Source: Nitrososphaerales archaeon
Lineage (GTDB): Archaea; Thermoproteota; Nitrososphaeria; Nitrososphaerales; CADDZS01
Reading direction: 5' to 3'
Length of the DNA stretch: 64,000 nt
Assembly: GCA_030038075.1 (NCBI GenBank)
Contig: JASHPO010000014.1
Span: forward strand, 1-64,000
In this document: positions 8,064-15,796 of the stretch, in pieces
Position numbering within the stretch: position 1 is the first letter of the stretch
How the letters are laid out: each line of letters opens with the position of its first letter
Program-made: the position numbers and the translations under genes
Notes under the pieces: generated by a model
Told to the model about the DNA's origin: nothing
Database searches by the model: none
Seen by the model: only the letters and a program-made list of their open reading frames with translations

Positions 8064-11000
8064 CGTCATCTGGTATTGTTCGATCGGTTTCTGTTTCTTT
8101 TTCTCAGGTGTAGTATGAGTGTCTGAGGATTTATCGAGTTCCATACCAATAATCTCTGTGTTTGGGCCTCGCACTAACTGCGTGTTGATTAGAGTATTCT
8201 TAATGGTTTCAGAAGTTTGCTCGATGCCAGTAAAGTAATCGTTGATGTCCGACTGATGTCCCTCGGGTTTGAACAAGGTCGCCAATTCCTCTGAAGCGAG
8301 AACGAACCTAGATCGCAGATATTCGCCGACATCGTATTTAGCAGACAATCTCAAACCCAGCTGAAGGTACTTCTCGACAGATCCGCGGGTAACAGAAGGT
8401 TGCAACTCTCCGCCGCATTGAAGACAGACACCTTTCACTGGCATCCTACGATATTTTGCCGAGCAGTTCTTGCAGCGCAAGCGTTGCGAAGTGTACGCCT
8501 TTGTGTTTCCGATGATATCTGGAAGAAGGTGTGTGCGCAAAACAGATTTTACCACTTCGTTTGGATTGACTGCGTTTATCTTCTCCGCTATCTCGATCTG
8601 TCTATCCAATTTCTCTGTCAGAGTAACAAGCGTCGAATATGATGACCTGCTCTGCTTTACTGTGATCAGGTTAGTATCGTGAGTAAACCCAAAGTCGCAG
8701 TATTGTTTCGGAGTCCCCAGCCTGTTTTTCACGAGTTCTACGCATTTTACCTCGGTTGGGGAAGCTTTTTTCTCAGCAAACGAGTAGAATTCCAATGGAT
8801 AGGAAAAGGCGATGTCCATGTGATGCGCCTGTCGCTGCACTTCTCTTGGCAATATCAGTGGTTGAATCAACAGTGGCGCGTCCATTAGACCTCCAATAAT
8901 GGAAGGCAAGAATTTTTTCGAGAAGTTCAACAATACATCCATTAGGAGCAAAACTGAATCACCATCTCCGTCGCAGTCTCTTCTCTTCGCAGAGTGCCAG
9001 TACGGGGTCGCAAAGCACGCCTGCGCACTGGAGAACCCGACTAGTCTACCAACTATGCCCACAGAAGTGTGTGGTGCTAGCCCCACTATCAGATGCCCGA
9101 TTAAATCCTGCAGATTTTCCACTTTGTAGTAGGGCTCCAGATTGTACTGATGCACAAGCAAATCATCTACGTATTTAGCGACGGAAACAAAAAAGGTCCC
9201 CGCTTCGAATGGGACGATGATGTCCTGCATCAACAGCTCTATGGTCTGGTCGTCTCTCTCCAGAGGGTCTCCGTGGATGTCCTTGGAGTAGCCGATTTCT
9301 CTCAGTTTTTGAATGCTCGTCTGGATCTGCCGGGGCTTGAAATGAGTCAGCGGAACGTTCGTCGCATCGAACCGGATTGTTCCATCCCTGTAAACAGAAA
9401 GATCGTACTTCTGCCTCAGAAGCACTTTCTCCAGCCTCTCAGGAAGTTTGAGTTCGTTGGTAAGTCCCAGTACCCCTTTTAGCGGCTTTAGCGGGCCGTA
9501 TTCTACCCGTAGCGATGCCTTTCGCAGTTCCTGTTTTATGGGATACCTGTAAGGTGAAGAATGCCTGAGATTCCCCCCGCATCTCGGGCATTTAGTCTCC
9601 GAATTATCGTCATATCTGTTACCGCATTGCGCGCATACCTTGAACAAAATAGTGTCCGAGTCGCACAGTGGACATTTTGTCGTGATTGTTCTGTCACCGC
9701 ATTTTGGACATTCGAGGTTGACGATTTCTATGGGGAGATCAGTGTTATCTGCAGCGACAAGAATGTCTCTGGACATTCCGTTTGATCTGCCGGTCGGAAA
9801 TAATCCCTGAACTGGTGGACGCATCTTTCTGGGCATCGCCTTTTCAGGCCTGCCTACACGGACGCCGACAAAAGTCGAGGATTTGTTTCTGATTTCTATT
9901 CCAGCAAGTTTTCCGACTAGATCGGTAGTTGAAGCCCAACCGTCGCTGGGTATCTCCTTCCACCTTGTATGTGAGAGATCAAGGCATTCCGAGAGTATCT
10001 CTGCTTCTAGGCCGGTGATTATTATCTCGGTTTCGGTGAGGATGGAGTGTTCCACTCCCAGTTTCTCCAAAATAGGTTTCAATACAAAATTTGTCCGCAG
10101 GGAAATTATTGATTGTTTTTCGGAGAGCGTCAAGCTTTCCCTGAGCTTGATTACCTCTTGGGCGGAAAGTTGATCCCAGTAGCGGAGATATTTGGGATGA
10201 AGTGGTACATGTGTCATCCTGCTTATAGTCAACGCCGCTGAAAACGAAGGAAATGTACGTAGCGGTTCTTCCATAAAATGTCTTAATCGTGCTCGATCAA
10301 GCCCCAATTCGTTGGAGCCAGATTCGAACGAAGTGTATCTCCTGTTGAACCTTTCTTTGAACTCCTGCGCCCACCACTCCTCGACATATGCAGAAGGTAC
10401 GAGTTTGCAATTGTCCTCCAAGAAATCACCGAAAGAAATCAGAATGTCGCCAAGGTAGAGTATTTTCTCCACTTTTGAAGAGAGTGTGGCGGCGTGTTCC
10501 GCGTCCTTGACCCTTACGACCGAGCCGTCCTTCAATCTGACTATCGGTGTTTCCAGTGTGTCTACAAACGCAATGCTAGCTCCTTTTCCTGGCATGTCGA
10601 CCTTGATCTGAGTCCCCATCACGATTGGATAGTTGAGAATCGCAGTAACTGCGGGGTGTATGCCAACGCCGTGAATTCCAGTGTTTGGTGCCCTGCCGTA
10701 TCTCAACCTGAAACCGCCAGTTCTGTTAGGCATTGAGAGGACGGGTCTGCCAGAGATCACCTCCTCAAAATGAGACGAGCTCTGTTTTGTCTCATCAGTT
10801 CCCTGTTGCTTTCCTCCGGAAAGTTCTGAGAGCCATGCCCAGTCGTCTATTCCAAGCTGAGCGAGCAACTGCAGGAGTTTTTTTGATTTGCCTACTACAC
10901 CGTCGTTCAAAACCCTCAGGGCACCTCCACGCACTCTGTTCTCCTTGATCCGCTTCATGTTCCTGTGTATTACAACTTCATAATCATCAGTCCAGACGCC

Positions 11001-11663
11001 GTCAATTTCCACTGGCAGGCTCTCGATTGCCTTCTGAATATCTTGGTCGCTCACTTTGTACTGAAAATTGCCCACGTCACGTTCGTAGACTCTTAATTCT
11101 TCTACAAATCGTCCCACTTCATCGTCAAAAGCAGTCGCGTTGTACTTGCCGAGTCCGAGAGTTTTCCTGACCTGATCAGCTATGACGAGAGTCAGAGCGG
11201 ATTCCGTTCCACCAGCTGACCTCATCGGTCCCGCAAACTCAACAGAGAGGTATTCGGAGCCTCCCTGATTTTGTCTGATCCTGACAGCCGAAACTCCTTG
11301 GATTGGGGCGACTGTAACACCATCCGTCACAATAGCCAGCCCGATTCTTACGGCGGTTTCAGCGCGGCTCTGTCCCTCTGCCAGCTCGTATTTTCCAGAA
11401 GCTATCTCCTTTGCTAGAGTCAAGGCGGCAACCTCTGTTCGTGAAGATTTCAAGAGTTCGCGCAACCTTTCTGCTATGGGAACCTCCAAGAGTTTCGCTA
11501 CTCTGTCGGCCAAATCCAAAGCCAATGGAGATTCAATTTCAAGCGACGGATCAAGACCGATTGATTTCGCAACCCTCGCAATGTCGTATTGATGATTAAT
11601 CTCGGAGGCCAGATTTTTCTGATAGTCTGCATAATGTAGAGGTGGAGCAGTGGTCGATTCCAT
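8055..11663 (-). CDS. polC: DNA polymerase D (Pol II) large subunit DP2
   Basis: Catalytic subunit of the archaeal replicative polymerase PolD, partner of DP1 at 23871-25400. At 1202 residues it has the usual length and no intein. Seen: a multi-cysteine zinc region at about 650-695 (four CxxC-type pairs), the catalytic SAKRRDCDGDGDS loop at about 891-903 with the metal-binding aspartates of the double-psi beta-barrel core, and a C-terminal zinc ribbon CKNC...CLQC at about 1064-1083. The extreme C-terminus, QYQMTLF, fits a PCNA-interacting box (Q, aliphatic at +3, aromatic at +6). It is the last gene of an operon with Elf1 and GGGP synthase and starts 14 bases after the latter. Confidence 0.98.
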   Translation of the reverse strand: MESTTAPPLHYADYQKNLASEINHQYDIARVAKSIGLDPSLEIESPLALDLADRVAKLLEVPIAERLRELLKSSRTEVAALTLAKEIASGKYELAEGQSRAETAVRIGLAIVTDGVTVAPIQGVSAVRIRQNQGGSEYLSVEFAGPMRSAGGTESALTLVIADQVRKTLGLGKYNATAFDDEVGRFVEELRVYERDVGNFQYKVSDQDIQKAIESLPVEIDGVWTDDYEVVIHRNMKRIKENRVRGGALRVLNDGVVGKSKKLLQLLAQLGIDDWAWLSELSGGKQQGTDETKQSSSHFEEVISGRPVLSMPNRTGGFRLRYGRAPNTGIHGVGIHPAVTAILNYPIVMGTQIKVDMPGKGASIAFVDTLETPIVRLKDGSVVRVKDAEHAATLSSKVEKILYLGDILISFGDFLEDNCKLVPSAYVEEWWAQEFKERFNRRYTSFESGSNELGLDRARLRHFMEEPLRTFPSFSAALTISRMTHVPLHPKYLRYWDQLSAQEVIKLRESLTLSEKQSIISLRTNFVLKPILEKLGVEHSILTETEIIITGLEAEILSECLDLSHTRWKEIPSDGWASTTDLVGKLAGIEIRNKSSTFVGVRVGRPEKAMPRKMRPPVQGLFPTGRSNGMSRDILVAADNTDLPIEIVNLECPKCGDRTITTKCPLCDSDTILFKVCAQCGNRYDDNSETKCPRCGGNLRHSSPYRYPIKQELRKASLRVEYGPLKPLKGVLGLTNELKLPERLEKVLLRQKYDLSVYRDGTIRFDATNVPLTHFKPRQIQTSIQKLREIGYSKDIHGDPLERDDQTIELLMQDIIVPFEAGTFFVSVAKYVDDLLVHQYNLEPYYKVENLQDLIGHLIVGLAPHTSVGIVGRLVGFSSAQACFATPYWHSAKRRDCDGDGDSVLLLMDVLLNFSKKFLPSIIGGLMDAPLLIQPLILPREVQRQAHHMDIAFSYPLEFYSFAEKKASPTEVKCVELVKNRLGTPKQYCDFGFTHDTNLITVKQSRSSYSTLVTLTEKLDRQIEIAEKINAVNPNEVVKSVLRTHLLPDIIGNTKAYTSQRLRCKNCSAKYRRMPVKGVCLQCGGELQPSVTRGSVEKYLQLGLRLSAKYDVGEYLRSRFVLASEELATLFKPEGHQSDINDYFTGIEQTSETIKNTLINTQLVRGPNTEIIGMELDKSSDTHTTPEKKKQKPIEQYQMTLF

Positions 11664-11677
11664 CGTGATATATCACA

Positions 11678-12463
11678 TCATTTACGTGATATTACGTTAC
11701 AAATCCTCTTCAAAACAGGTTCAAAATCGCCGTTCTCAAGCATTGTGCCCACGACTATCACATCTGCACCGGCCTTCGAAGCTGTTTCAGCAGCTTCAGG
11801 CGATGTAATTCCGCCGCCGACAATTAGCGTTCCCTCGTACACCTTGCGGACGGCTCCAATCATTGCGCTTGATACTTTTCCATCTGCCCCAGATCCTGCC
11901 TCTAAATACAGGAATCTCATGCCGAAATATTGCGCAGCAAGAGCGTACATCGCAGCCAAGGCAGGTTTTTGGGGGGGAATCCCCTTCGCCCTACCAATAA
12001 AACCGGCAGCACCGCCATCTCCAACTATAAGATATGCCATTGGGATGGCTTCAAGGTTGTATTTCCTAATTGCCAATGCGCCAAGCGCCTGCGCCTCCGT
12101 GATGAAATAGGGGTTGTCTGAATTCATCAGACATGAGAAGAAAATAGCGTCCGCCGATGGTGATACTCCTGTGACGTTGCCAGGGAATAGTATCACTGGT
12201 GATGTCACGGTTTTCTTGATTGTTTTCACTACATCTTCGAGTTCGATTTGGTCCACGGCAGTCGAGCCGCCCACGAGAATTGCTTTGGCTCCACACATTT
12301 CAACTCGTGCCGCGATCTTGGCGGCCTCTGCTGGAGAGCCGTTCTCAGAATCTAAAAGACCGACGCAAATTGTTCCGTTTGATTTTATGATATCTCTAAG
12401 CCGTGATTCTATTTGTCTCAGTGGCAGGCACACCCGTTTGCCCGGCGTTGAAACGGTCAACAA
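11678..12463 (-). CDS. Geranylgeranylglyceryl phosphate synthase
   Basis: Prenyltransferase joining sn-glycerol-1-phosphate to geranylgeranyl diphosphate, the first committed step of archaeal membrane lipid synthesis, in the PcrB/GGGPS TIM-barrel family. Seen in order: VGLLDSEN, AILVGGS, PVILFPGN, FFSCLMNSDNPYFI, AYLIVGDGGAAG, FLYLEAGSGAD, LIVGGGITSPEAA and ADVIVVGTMLE. These include the glycine-rich phosphate-binding loops and the YLEAGSGA signature. Starts: TTG at 12463 overlaps the Elf1 gene by 68 bases; an in-frame GTG at 12433 is more likely, as family members begin close to the LRQIESRL helix. It lies between Elf1 and DP2 in one operon. Confidence 0.95.
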   Translation of the reverse strand: MLTVSTPGKRVCLPLRQIESRLRDIIKSNGTICVGLLDSENGSPAEAAKIAARVEMCGAKAILVGGSTAVDQIELEDVVKTIKKTVTSPVILFPGNVTGVSPSADAIFFSCLMNSDNPYFITEAQALGALAIRKYNLEAIPMAYLIVGDGGAAGFIGRAKGIPPQKPALAAMYALAAQYFGMRFLYLEAGSGADGKVSSAMIGAVRKVYEGTLIVGGGITSPEAAETASKAGADVIVVGTMLENGDFEPVLKRICNVISRK

Positions 12464-12659
12464 ATTCGTTGTAAATGTCTATTGGCTCTTTTCCTTTGTT
12501 CGGAATTTCTTGGCTCGTTCCGCAGCTACCACATGAAATTATCGTTGTATCCTCTTTCGGTTGTAATCTCACCGAAACCATCCCGCAGTTTGGACAAGTG
12601 AATACTTTTGGAAGCGTCTTTTTTACTACGTGAACAACTCTTCTCTTTCGGCGACCCAT
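12396..12659 (-). CDS. Elf1-like transcription elongation zinc ribbon
   Basis: An 87-residue protein like eukaryotic/archaeal Elf1: a basic start (MGRRKRRVVH), then CPNC and CGSC at about residues 22 and 43, making one four-cysteine zinc ribbon. The family acts with RNA polymerase during elongation. It starts at ATG 12659 with a TATA-like GAATTTATG about 35 bases upstream. The 3' end overlaps the GGGP synthase start, so translation of the two is probably coupled. It is the first gene of the Elf1-GGGPS-DP2 operon. Confidence 0.85.
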   Translation of the reverse strand: MGRRKRRVVHVVKKTLPKVFTCPNCGMVSVRLQPKEDTTIISCGSCGTSQEIPNKGKEPIDIYNEFVDRFNAGQTGVPATETNRITA

Positions 12660-12813
12660 TTTCTACACTAGAAGCACTCAGTGTTACTGACGCATAAATT
12701 CGTTGCTACGCTTGGAATACAAATACTGGAATAAACGTCGTCAGTACATAATAGAAATACGATGATTGCCGCAAATTTCCTATATAATTTACAAGATTTG
12801 ATTATCCCAGAAT

Positions 12814-12833
12814 GTTATACGCTTTTGTATAAC
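12814..12833 (+). promoter_or_regulatory. Palindromic operator over the TATA region
   Basis: A perfect inverted repeat GTTATAC - 6 nt (GCTTTT) - GTATAAC. The right arm includes TATAAC, centred about 30 bases before the ATG at 12861, which is where the TATA box of a leaderless archaeal gene belongs. A dimeric repressor bound here would block TBP; the obvious candidate is one of the two genes it precedes. Confidence 0.55.
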
Positions 12834-12860
12834 ACAAAAGTACCTTAGATTCAGATTTAG

Positions 12861-13256
12861 ATGCTCGGAGAAATTAGAAAAGACGTTGTTGCGATGTTTT
12901 TGCTGCAAAAAAGCAATCTCACCGAAGTTCAGCTCGACACTATTTTGGCATCTGATAGCAAGGGGAATCTCGAGTTCAAGAGCGGGTTGCGCGAGAAAGG
13001 TAAGGTCTCAAAAGGATCTTTTGCTCGCACGCTGAATCAAGGTTATGCGAACATCGAATCTTCACTCTACACTTTATTTTTGCTCGCTTACCTGGATCTT
13101 GTCCCTGCCGAAAACATTACGCAGTTTTCAAGGACTACCGGAATGCTGAGCCAGTTGAAAAGTGCGGAGCCTACCAGAGAAGACGTGTTGCAGGTAATCG
13201 AAGCTATGCAAGAGTTTGTGCATGGTTTCTCGAGAAAGCGAAAGGTTATTTTGTGA
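12861..13256 (+). CDS. Helical protein of unknown function, first gene of a regulator operon
   Basis: A 131-residue, mostly helical soluble protein. After an N-terminal MLGEIRKDVVAMFLL helix comes a LTEVQLDTI segment, a basic region (GLREKGKVSKGSFARTLNQGY) that could be a helix-turn-helix, a hydrophobic LYTLFLLAYLDLV helix and an amphipathic end with a KRKV tail. I do not recognise the family. It starts 28 bases after a palindrome that overlaps the TATA position, and 18 bases separate it from the membrane-tethered winged-helix gene at 13275, so the two form an operon, plausibly self-regulated. Confidence 0.75.
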   Translation: MLGEIRKDVVAMFLLQKSNLTEVQLDTILASDSKGNLEFKSGLREKGKVSKGSFARTLNQGYANIESSLYTLFLLAYLDLVPAENITQFSRTTGMLSQLKSAEPTREDVLQVIEAMQEFVHGFSRKRKVIL

Positions 13257-13274
13257 TATAACCCATCCTCACAC

Positions 13275-13886
13275 TTGGTATCACGTCGTTTGGATGTCAT
13301 AGCGTTAGCTTCGTTTTCAATCTCAATCGCGTCAATTGTGATCGTGACACTTTCCGTCATCCTTCTAAGAAAACAGGTCACAAGCCAATATCACATAGTC
13401 GATGATAGATTGGAAGTCTCTGCTATCGTCTCAGAATTTAGCCAGCGGCTGAAACGCCTAGAAGAGAATTTGGTTGACCAGAAAGTGAAACTGGAGATAC
13501 TTGAGCTAAGAGCACAGAGATCTTCCAGTAACGTTGTCTCTACGAACGGAGTAACTACAAGCCAAAGCCTTGAAGCTCTGCCACAAGTCAGGTCACTACA
13601 GAGTTTGAGCAAATTAGAGGAAATTGGTGTAGCGAATCCGGTAACTCCGAAACTGGGTTCAAGCAAGCATGCTGGAACTACTGAGCTTGAAGCTTTGAGG
13701 CTGGTTTTTGATGGTCGCGGAAGGACTACAGCAATAGACATCCAGCAAAAGATCGGCAGAACGAGGGAGCACACAGCTAGGATGATGAATGGTATGTACC
13801 AAGAGGGGCTGGTCGATAGGGATGTAACCGTAAGACCATTTTCCTATTCCATCACTCAAAAGGGAAGGGATCTTCTTAACTCGTGA
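13275..13886 (+). CDS. Membrane-anchored winged-helix regulator
   Basis: A 203-residue protein in three parts: one transmembrane helix at about 8-31 (IALASFSISIASIVIVTLSV), a coiled-coil stretch at about 45-80 (FSQRLKRLEENLVDQKVKLE), a Ser/Thr-rich linker, and a C-terminal winged helix at about 138-200 (ELEALRLVFDGRGRTTAIDI, then GRTREHTARMMNGMYQEGLV and a SITQKGRDLL wing). This places a DNA-binding domain at the cytoplasmic face of the membrane on a coiled-coil stalk. The start shown is TTG at 13275, 18 bases after the previous gene. Such one-component membrane regulators are known in archaea; the signal sensed is unknown. Confidence 0.75.
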   Translation: MVSRRLDVIALASFSISIASIVIVTLSVILLRKQVTSQYHIVDDRLEVSAIVSEFSQRLKRLEENLVDQKVKLEILELRAQRSSSNVVSTNGVTTSQSLEALPQVRSLQSLSKLEEIGVANPVTPKLGSSKHAGTTELEALRLVFDGRGRTTAIDIQQKIGRTREHTARMMNGMYQEGLVDRDVTVRPFSYSITQKGRDLLNS

Positions 13887-13933
13887 GCGGGTTTTTCCGG
13901 CGAAATGCTCCCTAGGGATACGAGGAGTTCAGT

Positions 13934-14278
13934 TCAGAGTATTTTCCCAGTTTCCCTTGCCGATTCAAAGGCTTCTTTCATGGTTACAAATTGTTGAGTC
14001 AAACCAAAACGCTCTCTCACTTCGTCGATTATCGCCGTCTTGAGTATGGTTGAAGCGTTGTCGAACATGTGATCGATACACTCTTCGAGCTCATCCGGCT
14101 TGGTTGAGATTTCGGCAGTTTTGAGCATCTTTTTTGTTCTCATGTTATACAGAAACAGATAGGATGAGCTGCCGCCAAATCTATGGAGAATTCTTTTAAC
14201 GCATTCGGCGATTGCTTCGTTGAAGTTAACCGGCGAAGTGTCTCTTTCAATTTTTGGATCTTGGACGAGAGTCGTCAA
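13934..14278 (-). CDS. Small alpha-helical protein, NitrOD5-like
   Basis: A 114-residue soluble protein. Its core (AIAECVKRILHRFGGSSSYL, then a STKPDELEECIDHMFDNAST segment and ILKTAIIDEVRERFG) follows the layout of the small thaumarchaeal NitrOD5-type domain: a leading helix, a loop, a P-E-hydrophobic-E helix with a GA/NA-type turn, and a last helix ending in FG. That family is proposed to act in signal output. I hold the match at low confidence. The start shown is TTG. The gene converges on the winged-helix gene at 13275 and is monocistronic. Confidence 0.6.
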   Translation of the reverse strand: MTTLVQDPKIERDTSPVNFNEAIAECVKRILHRFGGSSSYLFLYNMRTKKMLKTAEISTKPDELEECIDHMFDNASTILKTAIIDEVRERFGLTQQFVTMKEAFESARETGKIL

Positions 14279-14461
14279 TTACGATTTAACCCTTGCTTGA
14301 TTGCGCGTACTAACTTACATTCTGTATTTGGGCATAGTTGCCGTTTCCGTTAAATTTCGAGGTGGCCTCGGGGGCGAATCTGGATATTTTTCCATTAATG
14401 GAGAAAATGCTCTTAATTATGCTCGTATTACCCCAGAGAGAACTGTCAGGATTGAGATAAC

Positions 14462-14836
14462 TTGGATTTTGAATCGGTCAATGATGAGATGTTCTTGCGT
14501 CTTACTACGTCAGGAAGAAAGACTGGAAAGCCACATTTAGTTGAATTGCGATTTGCGCTTGCAGATGGAAAAATCTATCTGAGTCACGACGGTAAATCGA
14601 GCGATTGGGTAAAAAACCTCAAAAAGAATGCGTGGGTCAGCGTCGAGGTTGGCTCGTTAACTTTCGACGCTATTGCGAAGATTGTACCAACGGAAACTCC
14701 TTCTAGGGACGTGGCAATTAGGGTGATTCATCGGAAGTTCAAGAAACCATCTGACAGTCAAACCGCCGAAGAAAGGTTCTCTATTGCTACCATTGTTGAA
14801 GTTACTCCTCTATTGCTTCACGACCCAAGAAAGTGA
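14462..14836 (+). CDS. Flavin/F420-binding split-barrel protein (DDN/nitroreductase-like)
   Basis: A 124-residue protein of the deazaflavin-dependent nitroreductase / pyridoxamine-oxidase-like split barrel. Seen: LTTSGRKTGKPHLVELRFAL (first strands with the TxGRKtGk signature) and DWVKNLKKNAWVSVEVG, matching the family's W..NL..NP.V.V..G. Members bind F420 or flavin and reduce nitro, quinone or ene compounds; the substrate here is unknown. It is slightly shorter than typical Ddn. The start shown is TTG at 14462. Its last 27 bases overlap the convergent membrane gene at 14810. Confidence 0.8.
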   Translation: MDFESVNDEMFLRLTTSGRKTGKPHLVELRFALADGKIYLSHDGKSSDWVKNLKKNAWVSVEVGSLTFDAIAKIVPTETPSRDVAIRVIHRKFKKPSDSQTAEERFSIATIVEVTPLLLHDPRK

Positions 14837-15103
14837 AATGAATCCCAGTAGTTCAAGCGATTCAAGCGCGAGGAACGGTAGCGCAACAGTGTCTGAATAT
14901 GCGCGTGCAAGTTCATAGTAGATTGGTATCGACAATAGGTTCTGTAGCAGAAATATGAATGAGAAAATGGCTAGACCAATCGTGAATGCAGTTCTCATCT
15001 GCGTCAGGCGCTTATAGTAAAAGGCAAATATCCACAACAGAATTCCCGACGTGGCGATAGCTATGACTATGTCGAGGAACCAGATGGAGAATAAGTGTAT
15101 CAA
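14810..15103 (-). CDS. Small three-helix membrane protein paired with a winged-helix regulator
   Basis: A 97-residue protein with three transmembrane helices: about 5-27 (FSIWFLDIVIAIATSGILLW), 38-62 (AFTIGLAIFSFIFLLQNLL) and 70-93. Its start codon overlaps the end of the 15100-15429 winged-helix gene by four bases, so the two are translationally coupled. Pairs of a small winged-helix regulator and a three-helix membrane protein recur in archaea (I recall DUF7521-like proteins in haloarchaea); the relation is inferred from layout. Function unknown. Confidence 0.7.
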   Translation of the reverse strand: MIHLFSIWFLDIVIAIATSGILLWIFAFYYKRLTQMRTAFTIGLAIFSFIFLLQNLLSIPIYYELARAYSDTVALPFLALESLELLGFISLSWVVKQ

Positions 15104-15429
15104 GTCGCTTTGTTCTCCTTATCCTTTTCCTTTGCAGAGGCTTCGATTATTTTCTTGAACGTGTTGATGTTTGAAGTAAATATCGCAGACGGGTGGTAGA
15201 CCTGGCCGTACCTCGGGCCCTCGACGTCAACCAGTCTGCTCTTGATCAACACGTTCATGTTGTAGGTGATCGTATGATAGTTCAATCCAAGAGTTTCAGC
15301 AAGTTGATTTGCATTCATGGGTTTTTCACTAATTATTTCTAGAATCCTCGCGCGTGTTCTCCCGCCCTTTGAGCCCACGAGTATCCACAGTATCTCGTGA
15401 TCCACTGACGAGTCGCCTCGCGAAGACAA
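15100..15429 (-). CDS. ArsR-like winged-helix regulator
   Basis: A 109-residue DNA-binding protein. Seen: GGRTRARILEIISEKPMNAN (helix 1 and turn), QLAETLGLNYHTITYNMNVL (recognition helix) and IKSRLVDVEGPRYGQVYHPS (wing), a standard archaeal ArsR/MarR-type winged helix. A lysine/glutamate-rich tail follows. It has no metal-binding cysteines, so it is not a classical metal sensor. The start shown is TTG at 15429. It is coupled by a four-base overlap to the three-helix membrane protein, which may present the signal to it. Confidence 0.85.
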   Translation of the reverse strand: MSSRGDSSVDHEILWILVGSKGGRTRARILEIISEKPMNANQLAETLGLNYHTITYNMNVLIKSRLVDVEGPRYGQVYHPSAIFTSNINTFKKIIEASAKEKDKENKAT

Positions 15430-15491
15430 GCAAATGGTGAAGGCTCAGGATGCAGTATATGAGTTCTTCAAGATTCGATTGGAATAACTTC

Positions 15492-15782
15492 TCAAGATGT
15501 TTTTTCGTCAAACGAAGCCAGGAAGCCTTTCATCTTCCAGTATGTTTCAAGGAACTCGAGTCCTCTAGGTGTAACGCAGAAAAACGTCTCGTCTTCCTCA
15601 GTTACTCTCATGACAAGCGCATAAGAGCAGAGTGTATCAACCATTTTCTTTAACCTGTCAACTGGAACGCCCACACCGTACGACATTCTCGTGATCCTGG
15701 CTCCTTCGGGATGACTTCTGATTACCTCAAGTATTGTCGCGTATAGATCTGATTGCGATCTTTTTGGGGTTTTCTCCCTCAA
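15492..15782 (-). CDS. HTH_45-type winged-helix protein
   Basis: A 96-residue DNA-binding protein resembling the ArnR1-like/HTH_45 family: SDLYATILEVIRSHPEGARI (helix 1), TRMSYGVGVPVDRLKKMVDT (helix-turn-helix) and a TPRGLEFLETYWKMKGFL C-terminal helix, whose xTxxGxxFLExY pattern is typical. It stands between the beta-solenoid gene at 15797 (15 bases upstream) and the ArsR-like regulator. It could be co-transcribed with the beta-solenoid gene. Target unknown. Confidence 0.85.
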   Translation of the reverse strand: MREKTPKRSQSDLYATILEVIRSHPEGARITRMSYGVGVPVDRLKKMVDTLCSYALVMRVTEEDETFFCVTPRGLEFLETYWKMKGFLASFDEKTS

Positions 15783-15796
15783 CTGTCGTATTCCAC

